DNA from: Symsagittifera roscoffensis
Taxonomy: Eukaryota > Xenacoelomorpha > Acoela > Convolutidae
NCBI RefSeq assembly: GCF_963678635.1
Contig: NC_087062.1
Coordinates: 98,757,705 to 98,821,704 of the forward strand
Direction of reading: 5' to 3'
Length of the DNA stretch: 64,000 nt
Shown here: positions 51,700 to 63,483 of the stretch, piece by piece
How positions within the stretch are numbered: position 1 is the first letter of the stretch
Layout: each line of letters starts with the position of its first letter
The notes under the pieces: generated by a model
Database searches by the model: none
What the model was told of the DNA's origin: nothing
Seen by the model: only the letters and a program-made list of their open reading frames with translations
Position numbers and translations under genes: made by a program

Positions 51700-52533
51700 A
51701 CTTACAAGTAAAGTTCCAGCATTGGTTGGCAGTGTACAGAATTTATAGAGGATTAAAAAAATTCACGAAAGAAAGTGAAACTTTTCTTACATGCAGAGCC
51801 TGCAAAACAAAATATCGAACGTTCGTTGACCTGGCGTAAGTTGATTAACTTACTCACTACAACGAAAACCTTAAATATATTATGGATGCAGTTGATTTCA
51901 TGTCCCACTATCTACGTGTACAACCATTGAAATTAAAATATGCCACCTCAACTGTGGAAGCATTGAAAACAAATGTTGAAAACAAAACAGCCAAAAAAAG
52001 TCTGGGTATATAAAGGCACAGAATTCAAGGGCCAATCAAAACATTACAATATGGCATCGAAACATATACAACACAGGCTGAAAAAAATCCGCTGTCGCGG
52101 AGAGGAGTATTCGATAACTAAAGGGTTTGATTTATAAGTATATGGAGGACAAATGGACCTACTCTTACATCGATAAGCCTAAACATTTTTTCAACACAAT
52201 TAACTCGAGAGCAAACCGCGTTACCAAATAACCCCCGAATGAAGTTACCAAAAAGGACGTTCCACGTCTCAATCCATTAATAGTGGAACAATCGCTGAAA
52301 TTAGTTCGCCAACCAAAGCTCTACGTTGGTGATTTGATAGAATAGCAAAAATTGACCTTTCTTTTCGAAAAGGATACAAACAGTCACTCACTGACGAAGT
52401 GTTTGAAATATTTGACATCCCAACAAGAAACCCACCAACTTATAATCTCATCGACGCTGATAAGGAACCAGTAGAAGGTATATTTTTTGAGCCTGCACTA
52501 ATCAGGGTGTTGGAAAAGGAAGGGTTAAACTAA
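51700..52533 (+). pseudogene. Polinton retroviral-type integrase, broken
   Basis: Across several frames: RGLKKFTKES, then MDAVDFMSHYLRVQPLK, KTAKK.WVYKGTEFKG, a YKYMEDKWTYSYIDK segment, HFFNTINSRANRV, VPRLNPL, KLYVGDL, RKGYKQSLTDEVFEIFD and a C-terminal PTYNLIDADKEPVEG.FFEP...L. This matches the rve-type integrase with SH3-like C-terminus of Polintons. The second catalytic motif, normally DKGTEF, reads YKGTEF, so a catalytic Asp is lost besides the stops and frameshifts. Confidence 0.75.
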
Positions 52534-52536
52534 ACA

Positions 52537-53400
52537 TTGTCTGACAACTTTATAAGCGGAAAAGATTCCTTTACCATTACACTATTGTCATCAACATCAA
52601 CGAATATTTTCAATGATAACTCGCTAGCAAGCTTCAAAAATCTGCTAAGCAAAATTATCAATCTACAAGGTGAATGGAGAGTTGCGTTGACAGAAAAAGC
52701 GTTTCCCACTCATATTAACAATGTTACGGATACCAAACTAGTGTACTACAAAAAAGACAAAGTTAAAGCAAGCCTTAAAGTGGCAAAACATAAAATTTCT
52801 AGACCATATGATGGAGAGAAAATTGAATTAACAAAGGATGAAAATGACAAAACTGAGAAATTATTCATTGAAATCAATCGGAAGATTGATCTTGACAATA
52901 TCAGTTATAACATCGACCCCATTACCAAACATGTTTCAAGGTGGATACATTTTTGTGAAGGCATTGTTTTTGAGAGTCCACAAATTCCTAGTATTTTAGG
53001 TTTCGAAGGTATAAGAGATGGAACGGGCTAACATATCGGCTACAAAGAATCCAGTCATATCCATAGCACTCTCAAATTACAAAGCCTCATCGCAGACTAC
53101 CTTGTTGATATCTCTGCTGGAACCCAAATGATGTTTATCTACTTGGACATAATTCATTATCAGATTGTGGGTGACACCAAAGCACCGTTGCTTAGAGTCA
53201 TTAATTTTAATCGACGTGTGAAAAAAACGGTTACGCTTGCAGCATTGAACCAAATCATCGCAAAGTGCTCAGGAACTTAGACTATAAAAAAACTCCTCGT
53301 GAATAACATCCAGAGTATTGCGGTAAACCTACGACAGAAACCAGTAGAGTTGTATCATTTGCGGGAGGAAGAGGAAAAGTTGTTTTGACTTTAAGAATTC
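52537..53400 (+). pseudogene. Polinton capsid-associated protein (PY/penton-like), partly intact
   Basis: A 164-codon frame (52,537-53,031) begins MSDNFISGKDSFTITLLS and continues NSLASFKNLLSK, then WRVALTEKAFP, the typical opening of the Polinton protein thought to be the minor capsid/penton. After a stop at 53,029 the protein continues in other frames: DISAGTQMMFIYLDIIHYQ, VGDTKAPLLRVINFNRR and KKLLVNNIQSI. The integrase-like stop lies just upstream. Broken by several stops. Confidence 0.7.
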
Positions 53401-53429
53401 AAAAGTTTCCTGATTAAGTTTATGGAGGC

Positions 53430-53885
53430 GTAGTATCAGAATCAAGCGACCATGCTTCACTTCTCAGGACTTTACACATAGCGGGGTAGTGGCTTCGGTG
53501 CTCTGGCTATGGGTATTGGACGAGTAGCACTTCCGTTCGTTCGGAAATTCATAGTACCAGCAGCAAAACGTATTTGAAAAGAATTACTTGTTCAAGCAGC
53601 ACCCGAAATATTAGATATAGCAACCAGGAAAAAACGCCGAAACAAACCTTGAAAAAGACATTGAAAAACACAATCAAAAAACAAGTTGGAGCTGGACGCA
53701 GCAAGTCGCGTATGAGCAGAAAACGGAGGAAGACAACATCAACAACAACAAGAAAAAGGAAAACTCTCATTCCTAAGAAACGAACTCCACTGAAAAGTCA
53801 CTCTAATTTTTTTAAACTAAAGTACGAAATGATTTCTAAATTATTACCAATTGACGCAACTCACAGCTCATTAAATTTAATTTAA
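53430..53885 (+). pseudogene. Polinton basic minor virion protein remnant
   Basis: The sequence YT.RGSGFGALAMGIGRVALPF (about 53,470-53,560) followed in the next frame by a Lys/Arg-rich 103-codon ORF (53,574-53,885; KTLKKTLKNTIKKQVGAGRS, RKRRKTTSTTTRKRK). A Gly-rich start leading to a basic tail is usual for a Polinton virion protein lying between PY and the major capsid protein. A stop and frame change separate the two parts. Confidence 0.55.
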
Positions 53886-53899
53886 AAAAACCTCCTCTG

Positions 53900-55110
53900 C
53901 TCGTTAACATTGAAAATGCATTCACTCAAAAATTAGTCCATTTTACTCACCGGAAGGTTTCATCCTCGAGTTGGAAGTTTTAGGAGATTGAAACAACTTT
54001 ACCGATTTTCAACGAACTCGCTAGGAGATTGTGGCACGCATTGTTCAAAATAATGCTAATGTACTGCGAACTCACGCCACAGAGGCAGGACAACGAGATG
54101 CACCATATTTGGTTAATAATCCACTTTCATCTTTATTTTCCAAATGCACCATGTCCCTGAAATGAGAAAAATTTTCAACAACTAATGCCAATTTTGCCCA
54201 TAAGAGTTTCATTGAGACCCAATTTTTACACGGTAATGATGCAAAGAAGACATAACTTACTTGTCAAGGCTGTCATTTTCAAGATAATCCATCTGATATT
54301 GATGGTGCTAATGGGCGAGCTGAAGATATCTTAAGACGTAAGCGAATCGTAGCTGCTTCAAGCGAATTCCGCCTATTTGATAAAATTACTTGAGATTTTT
54401 TATCATGTGACAAACATCTTATCAGCGGTGTTACAATAAGGTTATCTCTGAGACGATCTCCTCATGACTTTGTTATTATGTCCGAGAATCTTAATAATTA
54501 TTACCAAGTTCAAACCACTGAGGCTAACCTATTTGTGCGCAAAATGACAGTAAAAAAATTTGTACTGTCGTCGATAGAAAAACCCTGTTGAAAACACCCG
54601 CAATATACAATTAAATTGAAGCTTTACTAAGAACGTTTTCGGCCACAACTGGTGTGCAAAGCTGGCGATAAGAAGACGTTTTCGCCAAAGAAAAAGTTCG
54701 TCGAATGATTTTGACAATGAGCTTACCTGGAATACAGCATACCTGGGTACTAACCGAACAAACCCATTTCTCTATCAACATTTTCAGCTGAATGAAATCA
54801 TTGTTTACAGAAACGGCTTACCCATCGCAGGAACACCTGTGTCAACGACTGATAACAAAAGAGTATAATATGACACATTGGAAGCTCTAGACTTTATTTT
54901 TAACACTAATCATGGAATCAGTTTCGCTAATTATCACAACCATTATTTTTTGGCATTTGATCTTACATCTACTCAGAAGGCTTCACATGACTTCAATCAT
55001 CCTGAATTGAACAATTGCACCATTTCAGTAGAACTGAAGTTTGATGCACCGCTGGGGGAAAATGTATAGTTACGTTTCATGGGAGAGCGTGCATCAACAG
55101 CTTATTTGAA
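53900..55110 (+). pseudogene. Polinton major capsid protein remnant
   Basis: Across frames the C-terminal half is clear: ...RPNFYTVMM..., then AYLGTNRTNPFLYQHFQLNE, IIVYRNGLPIAGTPVSTTDN, YDTLEALDFIFNTNHGIS, YHNHYFLAFDLTSTQKASHD and LNNCTISVELKFDAPL. These segments are characteristic of the double-jelly-roll major capsid protein of Polintons (often annotated F54H12.2-like). The last part (54,878-55,069) is open for 63 codons; the rest is cut by many stops. Confidence 0.75.
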
Positions 55111-55490
55111 TTCCGACAAATTACTGAGCTTATTAACCAATATAAGCAATTGAAACATCAATTTCGTGTTATTTTTTCCGCTGACTTAGCTTCTATTACA
55201 ATATTGAAACGCAACAAAATTTTCATTATTGTGAACGCATCAAACTCAGACCAGCCAGGAACTCATTGGTTATTGTTTGCTCAAGCTGGTGGTCAGATCT
55301 TTTTGCAGATCCTCTCGGACGAAGCCTACACAACTATTCACATCTATACCAAAATATGAGACGTTCTATCCATGATGGAAACCAAATACTGATGAATCAG
55401 CCAATGCAATCAGCTAACTTGGTCTTGTGTGGTTTTTATTGTATTAATGTTGCTCACGTTGTATTTTCATGTAATTTTTTATAGGTTTCA
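55111..55490 (+). pseudogene. Polinton adenain-type cysteine protease remnant
   Basis: Frame 55,150-55,359 gives FRVIFSADLAS, then IIVNASNSDQPGTHWLLFAQ (His-Trp is the catalytic His site); frame 55,266-55,484 continues MRRSIHDGNQ...LMNQPMQ and the Cys site VLCGFYCINV. GTHW...CGFYC is the adenovirus/Ulp1-type protease signature found in Polintons beside the capsid gene. One frame change separates the catalytic His and Cys. Confidence 0.75.
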
Positions 55491-56107
55491 CGGTAAACGA
55501 CCATGACATCATGCGTTTTGCTAAAAATTTGATATTATAATTTTGTGATACTGATGCAATTCTCAAATGATTTATAATTGACTTTTTAAAACATGTTTAA
55601 CGTTTGCTAGAACGCATACCGCTGGAAGTATCTCAAGCTCGGCAATTATTTCTCAGAAATTGAAATTTTTCCATCATAAAATTAACAAACAAAGTATTTG
55701 AATCAATCTCTAATTGACCATACTCATTCAAAATAATATCAATATGATTTTTGAAAATTCAGCAGCATTATCCCCTTTCAATGTTTTAATAAAACGTTCA
55801 ATGATTTCTTTAGTATTTAGATCAGTTTAATTTTGAATGGATGGAGTCTGTGATGCAAAGCAAATCTGCAGCAATCCTTTCCGCAGGGAAACTCCGACAC
55901 TGTCCAGGTTGTTAGCTGAATGGTAGATAACAGCCACTTTCATTTATTCATCAGTGGTCCTGATAGATGACATTTGCTGCACCCCATAATCAAGTATTTA
56001 AAAGAGGAAAGGAGGCAAGGCGCAACAAATGATTCTAAGGTCATCTTGTTAACTGCTTCAATGCACTCTTTTGTAACTTCGATAAGAACGTGGTAATGTG
56101 GCTGGCC
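55491..56107. other. Right flank of the Polinton core
   Basis: No clear gene. On the minus strand 55,940-56,245 reads QPHYHVLIEVTKE then a Cys-containing end, without an identifiable family. Confidence 0.35.
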
Positions 56108-56330
56108 ATTGGCACGAGATTCGGAACAAAAATTGTTCTTTTTTGAATGGACTGCAATTGCAAAGTTTGTACTAGAAGGAAACTCAGAGACGTCGGGTTC
56201 ATTGTTCAAGAGGTTGGGAATAGATTGGCAGGAGAATGGGAACAAAAATTGTTCTGTTTTGAATGGACTGCAATTGCAAAGTTTGTACTAGAAGGAAACT
56301 CAGAGACGTCGTTTTCATTGTTCAGGAAAA
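56108..56330 (+). repeat. ~115 bp tandem duplication
   Basis: GGAACAAAAATTGTTCT followed by TTTTGAATGGACTGCAATTG and CTAGAAGGAAACTCAGAGACG occurs twice in tandem. It produces parallel short ORFs on both strands that are by-products of the repeat. Confidence 0.85.
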
Positions 56331-56454
56331 AAACTAAAGTTTTCCGAAACTTTTTAAAATATTCCGGCGATTCGTTCATACATTGCTTCAACCATTATGA
56401 TTACTAATAAATAAAGCTGGTTTTTTTCAACTTACTCAAGCCACTCGACTGTTA

Positions 56455-56590
56455 GGATAGTCAATTTTTGTTAGGACAGTCTTCTTCTTCACCGTCTCAA
56501 TTTTCACTGTTATGGTGTTTTTCGGACTAACAATTTTTGTTAGGATAGTCTTCTTCTTCACGTCTCAATTTTCACTGTTATGGTCTTTTT
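56455..56590 (+). repeat. ~70 bp tandem duplication
   Basis: TTTTTGTTAGGA(C/T)AGTCTTC then TCAATTTTCACTGTTATGG occurs twice, adjacent to the start of duplicated unit A. Confidence 0.85.
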
Positions 56591-56603
56591 CGCAGTAAAT
56601 CGA

Positions 56604-56897
56604 TCATTTTGATTTGTATTGTCGTTTTTGAAGTTTATCGTTTCCTGTTGTGGAAGTTGAAATCTTTTCACAGGTTGGGGTTTTGATAATTTTTTCCACT
56701 TTTGAGTATTTATCTGCTAAAAAATCAAACTCTTTTGTCGTCAAAGTAACTGCTTCATACATTTTGAACAACCCTTTGTCAGTTTTGTTACCTGTCTTTT
56801 CAAATGTTTTTGTTCCAACTCTGACTATAGGGTTTTCTCCTGAAGAAATATCACAAAAATCATCACAAAAGTCAGTATCGCTTTCAAGCGTGTACAT
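56604..56897 (-). CDS. 97-aa ORF conserved in both duplicated units (copy A)
   Basis: Begins MYTLESDTDFCDDFCDISSG and continues KEFDFLADKYSKVEKI. The copy at 60,909-61,268 is 119 codons, with an extra segment in the middle and a different C-terminus. The conserved core covers about 75 residues with mostly conservative changes, which suggests a real small protein. Acidic N-terminus, Lys-rich end; family unknown. Confidence 0.4.
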   Translation of the reverse strand: MYTLESDTDFCDDFCDISSGENPIVRVGTKTFEKTGNKTDKGLFKMYEAVTLTTKEFDFLADKYSKVEKIIKTPTCEKISTSTTGNDKLQKRQYKSK

Positions 56898-57679
56898 AGT
56901 TGGGTAGCGGGACTTTTATGCAACCATATCGAACAACAAACAATTTATAAGTGATTTACCCAGCCGGTGAATAGCTTAACACAGGCGACTTTTTTTGTTT
57001 TCCTTAAGCTCCATTTGTGACTTTTAATTTGTTTACAGTTGGAAATTTATGAGTACTAGTTATACATGTCAAATTTGTCTGGCAAATTCCCGTTTTAAGT
57101 CATAAACCTCAACGTTTTTACCCTGGCGGTAAGCATGTTGTATCTTTGAAGTGTAAGATTTCAGTCAAATCGTGCTAGGGTTATCATAAAAAAAGTGCCA
57201 AGCTGTTTCTTTGATGTATAGATTTTCAAAGCGTTCATTATCTAATTTAATTGCATAAGCCCTGAAACCATGCTAAAATTTTACAAACTCAGATTTATGG
57301 AAATTGGCTAAATCTTACACCACCAGCAATACAAAACTAAAAGTGGTAGTTCAAACTGGATCGGATCACTATTTTTGTTCAATCTCTCAAAATCAATCAA
57401 TACGTAAATTTAGATGGTGGTAACTCCACAGCAAAATATTTGAATTTATTTGCTTCAAGGACCTATATTATACCAAACTCATACCAGATATTCTATACTA
57501 GTGGTTCAAAAGGAAAGGAAAGTGTATCAACGAAAAGCAATTTCTTTGAACGATCTTGATCCAGGAAGCAGAGAAATCGACAAGAGGGTCACTAAAAATC
57601 ACATCATGTTACCCAATTAATTGCTAGATCAAAATGGTATTCTCATATAAAGTAGAAAACAGGTCTACGAGAGTTGTTG

Positions 57680-58050
57680 TGTGACTGAATCGTATCCGGC
57701 GCTGGAGCTCACTGATTTTCAGAACTCTACTTGCCTTGGTCGTTCACCGAGAAAAATAATGTTTGACTACGATTGCCAATGGGTCCCCTTCTACGAAAAT
57801 TAGGAAGGATTCATTAGAAACTTAGTAGAGCGAGAACCCTACTGCAATTCTGAGTCGGTTGAATCATCAGTTTCAACAGAAAAAATGAGGACCAGCAGAC
57901 GCTCAAAACCCCAATGAAACCGGATATTTTTTCAATCACTCAAGATCAGCAGCAGCAGATGTCTTAGGCTTCTTCTTCCAACAGTCAAGTTCCACTGCAT
58001 CAACTTTAATAAATGAGACGCCAGCTATCAACTGCAATTTAGAGATCTGT
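57680..58050 (+). pseudogene. Degenerate copy of the 133-aa ORF of unit B
   Basis: Matches 62,056-62,457 (FDYDCQ, GFIRNL, ESSVSTEK) but carries a TAG near 57,800, a frameshift near 57,885 and further changes. Confidence 0.6.
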
Positions 58051-58310
58051 GAATATTCAAGAACTTTTTTTTCTAAAGTTAAGAGTCTCAAAATTTTGTT
58101 TTAAAACAGAAATTGGTATCAAAAATTATCCTCTGGTTTCAAACAGCAGTAGGTGATCAACTTAGCTAGTGAAAGTTGACCAGTATATGCATCACTTCAC
58201 ATGTTAAATTCTGTCCAAACCTGAAACCAGAAAAAAGAATCCAAAATGTTTTGGTTTTTTTCTTGTCAAAAAACTGCCAAAAATTGATTTCATGAACTGC
58301 ATTTTTTGTT

Positions 58311-59746
58311 TTATACTGTTGCAATTATGGTATTACGGCCACAGTATATGAACTTTTCCAAGGGTAGATTCCGAGCCAGCTCATCTAGTGAGCTGTTCAT
58401 AAATTTACAACGTCCACAAAACAGATTCCTTTGTAGACGGACACTTTTTTCTTTACAGTACGACCTAATCCACACTGCAGAATCCATGCAGAATAAATGG
58501 GGGCGGTCAAGTCGTTCCACAGATGAACACCGGTGGAGGCAGTTTTGGCACATCATGTTTCTCGATCTGAGTTTTCTTTTTTGCATTTTGCTCACTAACT
58601 TGTTCAGGTTTTTTTTAATAGGACGTATTAGTGCGTGCCCATATCGTTTAGAAGCACCAAATCCACAACAAAATTAGACTGATATTTTGAAACTATCAGG
58701 GGTAGAAGATTCTTGTCATTGTACCTAGTGAAAAATGTTGAATTACTTTTTTATACTAATTTTAAGTCATCATAATAATAATTCTTCGCCGTATGTGCAG
58801 TCAACCATTTGTTCTGATGTGCTTAGATACAGGTTCGAAGCAATTTAAAGAAGTAATGATTAATACAGCAACTAACTTGAAGACATTCATATGCTTTTCA
58901 TTGAGAATTTTGAAGCGTCCAATAGCCTGTAGTCCCATTGGTTAGACAAAATCACCAGTTCGCTCGTTCGCTCTTGAGTTTCTGCGACAATCAAAGAAGC
59001 TCGCTTTCTACTCCTCTTTACTCTGCATCTTACGGAGAGTAAGCGGTATATTGTTCTGCCGATTATACTCAGCAACAGCGCAGTGTACAAAGCATCTATC
59101 GACTTCATAATTGCGAATGCTCAACAAGAAGCGTTTGTGTTTCAGAACATCGGCTGGTCGTGGCAAGTACGATGAACCCCTGCTTGGTGCAGACTTCACC
59201 ACTTTTAGGACAACCTTATCAATCCGGCGGAATCTCCAGCCGCTACCATGAGACGCATGTTTGCAATTTGCAATTGGCAAATATGGTTATTACTTCTTCT
59301 GTTCCATCTGCTTTTTCTTTTTCAAGAGTTACTTCTGATGACAATTGAGCTTTCTGAGGCTCATACATATTATTTTGATGTATCAGTTCTTCGATTTTGT
59401 CTCTCTTTGTCACGAATAGCGCTAGTAAAACCACTTTGTTTTCCATGGGCACTATATCGTATGTCCTGACTGCTCCAAAAGCTGTCTCAACAGGCTGTAT
59501 AGAAGTGAGGACTTCTCGACTCACATCCCATGCTGGCAGACTGTGTTCGTTTTGCATATGCGCAGCATACGCGCCATCATTTTGGAATACATTCATGTAG
59601 AGACAAATTTTTCTTTCTTCCGATTCATCGATTGTTTTGTGACGCTCCACCACATGTTCCCAAATGACACGAAGTGACTTATCCTCCATTTCACAGTGGC
59701 CACAGATGTAGTCGGTTTTGATAGGATCAATCTTGTGAACAGCCAT
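58311..59746 (-). pseudogene. Polinton DNA polymerase N-terminal region, copy 2 (unit A)
   Basis: Minus-strand order: a 167-codon frame (59,746-59,243) with a Cys/His cluster YICGHCEMEDK and WEHVVERH; overlapping frame 59,280-59,008 with GSGWRFRRIDKVVLKVVKS, then RGSSYLPRPADVLKHKR and a Cys-containing strand; then GRFKILNEKHMNVFKL in another frame (near 58,890); then HYYVL-type sequence and 58,595-58,311 with CQNCLHRCSSVERLDR, a second zinc-like cluster. This series is typical of the N-terminal extension of Polinton DNA polymerase B. Frame breaks near 59,260, 59,010 and 58,700 inactivate it, and the polymerase core is absent from the window. Confidence 0.65.
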
Positions 59747-59850
59747 TAGATGATTTTTGGGATTTCGCCGGTCGCTCAGTTTCTTTTGGCAGAAATTACA
59801 GGGTACAACTTTTGTAGAAATTGCGAGCTTGTTTGTTGAGAAACTTGAAA

Positions 59851-60732
59851 TTTCGGAAAGGTAGGTTCAAATAAAGAAGATACTGTTTTACAAGTCAAAA
59901 GAGCTTAAGTAAATTCCCGTTTGTTTTACGACTGCGATTAAAACTGCTTAGTTTTTCAAGTTTTTTCTATAATTTGCGTAATTGACTAAACTAGGAGTGG
60001 CTTCCTAGGGTAGAGCTTAGAATAATAAACTCGAGAGGTTACACCCAAATTGCACGCAGTTACATCAAAGAAAACAACTTGAGTTCAATTCATGAATAGT
60101 CCTATGAATAGTCCCATAAATCAACCAAATTTTCTGAATTATCCAAAAAGTTCCAAAACAAGTTTTGCAGCTTCAAACAATTAATCGGCACTCACTTCAA
60201 AAGATCTCACCCGAGTAGACCTAAGCCCAGTAGAAGGAAACAAAAGCCTTGCTCCGAATGTGGTTAAACAATATTTGAGATGAAAGCATGACTCAGACTA
60301 GGAATGGAAGGGAGCGACTCCAAGGTGATCAATGAAAGGTTTTACTCAAAATGATAGGCGGTTTTTGACAAAGAATTTTAAAAAATGATCAAATCTGAAA
60401 CGAAATTTTTGATAAAATTGCAATTTGTTGTGCGTTATGTTGTAATTGATAATTTTGATAGATTTGATTAATCGCTCAAGCTAAACACAAAAAATGTTGT
60501 TTTTGTTTTCCAGCTATTAACGAAGGTCATAGAAGTGATAAATCATCATTTCATTTTTTTTAAATTGAATAATAGGATTTTTCTATGTCAAACTTCTAAG
60601 AATAGAAAAAACCAAACAGGTTAATTTATTTTTAATTAAACCAAATTTATTCAGCGTATATATTCACTGATTCAGGTATCTGTGGAGTCCTTTGCAGTGT
60701 TTCAGTTTTTGCTTTTAGATTGTTTTCCATGC
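59851..60732. other. Spacer between duplicated units
   Basis: No supported gene or repeat; AT-rich. Confidence 0.4.
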
Positions 60733-60735
60733 AGG

Positions 60736-60852
60736 GTGTTGGGAACCTCGACTCAGTGGATTCGCAGTCTTTTCAAAACCGCCAAAAATCTTTTGAAACG
60801 TGGCTGCCTAGACTCGAAAACGTCGGAAACGCCTTGTTTTCGACACCGCTGA
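60736..60852 (+). pseudogene. Small Polinton-like fragment between units A and B
   Basis: A 38-codon open stretch without ATG reads VLGTSTQWIRSLFKTAKNLL then KRG and ends at TGA. G.GT.xRSLFxTA..LLxRG resembles the start of the basic minor virion protein of Polintons. GC content is higher than the surroundings. An acceptor-like TTTTCCATGCAG precedes it. Confidence 0.4.
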
Positions 60853-60908
60853 GTCCAAAAAAAATTGTTTTCATCCATTTTTGATCACGTTTTCATAGTG
60901 ATCGACAC

Positions 60909-61268
60909 TTAGCCAACAATTATTTTCAACGAATTTCGATTATCGGAAAAGTTAAATCTCAAAAAGTCTTGTATCAAGTTACTGTGGGTTTCATAAACCC
61001 ATATACTGTGGGTTTCACAGGTTGGGGGTTTGATCATTTTTTCCACTTTTGAATATTTATCTGCTAAAAAATCAAATTCCTTCCTCAACAAAGTAACTGC
61101 TTGATTAATTTTGAACACCTCTTCGTCAGTTTTGTTGAACAATTCTATTGTAATATAATTACCTGTTTTTTCAAATGGTTTTGTTCCAATTCTGACTATA
61201 CGGTTTTCTCCTGAAGAAATATCACAAAAATCATCAAAAAAGTCAGTATCACTTTCAAGCCTGTACAT
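60909..61268 (-). CDS. 119-aa ORF conserved in both duplicated units (copy B)
   Basis: Begins MYRLESDTDFFDDFCDISSG and shares GTKPFEKTGN and EFDFLADKYSKVEKM with the copy at 56,604-56,897. A ~17-residue insertion (ITIELFNKTDEEVFKIN) replaces a shorter stretch in copy A. The C-terminus diverges. No known domain. Retention of an open frame despite indels that keep the frame hints at past selection. Confidence 0.4.
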   Translation of the reverse strand: MYRLESDTDFFDDFCDISSGENRIVRIGTKPFEKTGNYITIELFNKTDEEVFKINQAVTLLRKEFDFLADKYSKVEKMIKPPTCETHSIWVYETHSNLIQDFLRFNFSDNRNSLKIIVG

Positions 61269-62055
61269 AGTTGGGTAGCGGGACTTTTATGCAACCATAT
61301 TGAACAAGAAAAAATTTATAAGTGACTTACCTAGCCGATGAATAGCTTAACACAGGCGATTTTTTAACTGTATTCCTTAAGCTTCATTGGTGACTTTTAA
61401 TTTGTTTGCATTTGGAAATTTATGAGTACTAGTTATACATGTCAAATTTGTCTGGCAAATTCCCGTTTAAAGTCATAAACCTCAACGTTTTTACCCTGGC
61501 GGTAAGCATGTTGTCTCTTTGAAGTGTAAAATTTCTATCAATTCGTGCTAAGGTTATCATAAAAAGTGCCATGCTGTTTCTTTGATGTATAGATTTTCAA
61601 AGTATTCATTTTCTAATTCAATTTCATAAACCCTGAAATCAGACTAAAATTTTACAAACCCAGTTTTATGGTAATTGGCTAAATCTTAGACCACCGGCAA
61701 TACAAAACTAACTAAAAGTGGTAGTTCAAACTAGATCGGATAATTATTTTTATTGAATCTCTCAAAATCAATCAATACAACAATTTAGACGGTGGTAGCT
61801 CCACTGCAAATCATTTCAATTAATTTGCTTCAAGGAGCTATATTATACCAAACTCATACCAGAGGTTCTATACAAGTGGTTCAACAAGATAGGAAAATGC
61901 GTCATCGAAAAGCAAATTCTTTGAACTATCTTGATCCAGGAAGCAGAAAAATCGACGATAGGGTCACTAAAAATCATATCATGTTACCCAATTAATTGCT
62001 AGATCAAATTGGTATCCTCATATAAAGCAGAAAACAGGTCTACGGGAGTTGTTGT

Positions 62056-62457
62056 GTGACTGAATCATATCCGGCGCTGATGCGCACTGTATTTCAAGAC
62101 CCTATTTGCCTTGATCGATCACGGAGAAAAATAGTGTTTGACTACGATTGCCAATCGATCCCCAATTACGAAAATCAGGAAGGATTCATTAGAAATCTAA
62201 CAAAGCAAGAACCCTACATCAATTTCGGGTCGATTGAATCATCAGTTTCAACAGAAAAAGATGAGGACCAGCAGACGCTCAAAACCCCAATGAAACCGGA
62301 TAGTTTTTCAATCACTCAAGAACAGCAGCAGCAGATGTATTCTGCTTCTTCTTGCAGCAGTCAAAGTCCTTCTGTACCACTCTTAGTAACTGAGACGCCA
62401 GCTATCAACGCTTGCTATGCGTCGAAAAAACGCAAACTGCAATTTAAAGATATCTGA
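62056..62457 (+). CDS. 133-aa ORF of unit B, unknown function
   Basis: Intact frame with an N-terminal Arg-rich part (LDRSRRKIVFDYD), a Ser/Gln-rich middle (QEQQQQ, SASSCSSQSPS) and a basic end KKRKLQFKDI that could be a nuclear localisation signal. The copy in unit A is broken. It lies opposite in strand to the polymerase fragments. A tandem Gln run and Ser-rich middle suggest a disordered regulatory protein; this is inference. Confidence 0.4.
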   Translation: MTESYPALMRTVFQDPICLDRSRRKIVFDYDCQSIPNYENQEGFIRNLTKQEPYINFGSIESSVSTEKDEDQQTLKTPMKPDSFSITQEQQQQMYSASSCSSQSPSVPLLVTETPAINACYASKKRKLQFKDI

Positions 62458-62804
62458 AAACTCAAAAACTTTGTTTCCACCGAGAGTGTATCAGTTTGGA
62501 AGTTCTTGATTTAGTTTGACAAGTTTTTTTTAAAATCCTTGTTGTTCAATCTTTGTTTATGTTTTGGTTTTTGATTTGTTTCCAATTTAAACATTGCTTT
62601 GTATTTTTTTCAGAAATCCCTGAAAAAACAGAAACTAAACAAAAAAAAGTTTTTCATTTTTTTTTTCGTTTTTTTAAGTTTAAGACTCTCAAAATTTTGC
62701 TTTAAAACAAATTTTGGTATCAAAAATCATCCTCTGGTTTCAAACAGCAGTAGGTAATCAACTTAGCTAATGAAATTTGACCAGTATATGCATCACTTCA
62801 CATG

Positions 62805-63296
62805 TTATTTCTGTCCAAAGCCGAAACCAGAAAAAATATCCAAATTTTTTTTGTTCTTTTTTGTCAAAAAACTGCCAAATATTGATTTGATGAACTGCAA
62901 TTTTGTGTCATACTGTTGCAATAATGGTATTACGGCCACAGTATATGAATTTTTCCAGGGTAGATTCCGAGACAGCTCATCTAGTGAGCTGTTCTTAAAT
63001 TTACAACGTCCACAAAACGGGTTTCTTTGTAGACGGACTTTTCTTTTTTCTTTAGAGTACGATCTAATCCAGACTGCAGAATCTATGCAGAATAACTGGG
63101 GGCACTCAAGTCGTTCCACAGATGAACACCGGCGGAAGCAGTTACGGCGCAGCATGTTTCTCGATCTGAGTTTTCTTTTTTGCATTTTGCTCACTAACTT
63201 GTTCAGGTCTTTTATTAGGACGTAGTAGTGCGTGCCCATATCGTTTAGAAGCAGCAAATCCACAACAAAATTAGACTGATATTTTGAGACTATCAA
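62805..63296 (-). pseudogene. Polinton DNA polymerase zinc-binding segment, copy 3 (unit B)
   Basis: A 163-codon frame containing VDLLLLNDMGTHYYVLIKDL then NKLVSKMQKRKLRS, followed by a Cys cluster (RRNCFRRCSSVERLE) where one expected Cys of the zinc pair reads Arg. THYYVLIKDL is the signature that precedes the zinc cluster in Polinton polymerase N-terminal regions. The C-terminal third is readthrough. Confidence 0.6.
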
Positions 63297-63483
63297 GGGT
63301 AGAAGATTTTCGTCATTGTACCTGGTGAAAAATTTTGAATTATATTTTTATACTAATTTTAAGTCATCATAATAATAATTCTTCAACGTATGTGCAGTCA
63401 GTCAATTGTTCCGATGTGCTTAGATACAGGTTCGCAGCAATTTAAAAAAGTAAGGATTAATACAGCAACTAACTTGAAGACAT

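Larger units (their letters stand above)
56600..59850. repeat. Tandem segmental duplication, unit A
   Basis: This unit is repeated as unit B (60,909-64,000, continuing past the window) with an offset of about 4.4 kb that grows to about 4.57 kb after a ~190 bp insertion in B near 62,470-62,650. Each unit contains, left to right, a minus-strand acidic ORF, ~800 bp of conserved non-coding DNA, a plus-strand 133-codon ORF (intact only in B), and minus-strand Polinton polymerase N-terminal segments. Confidence 0.8.
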
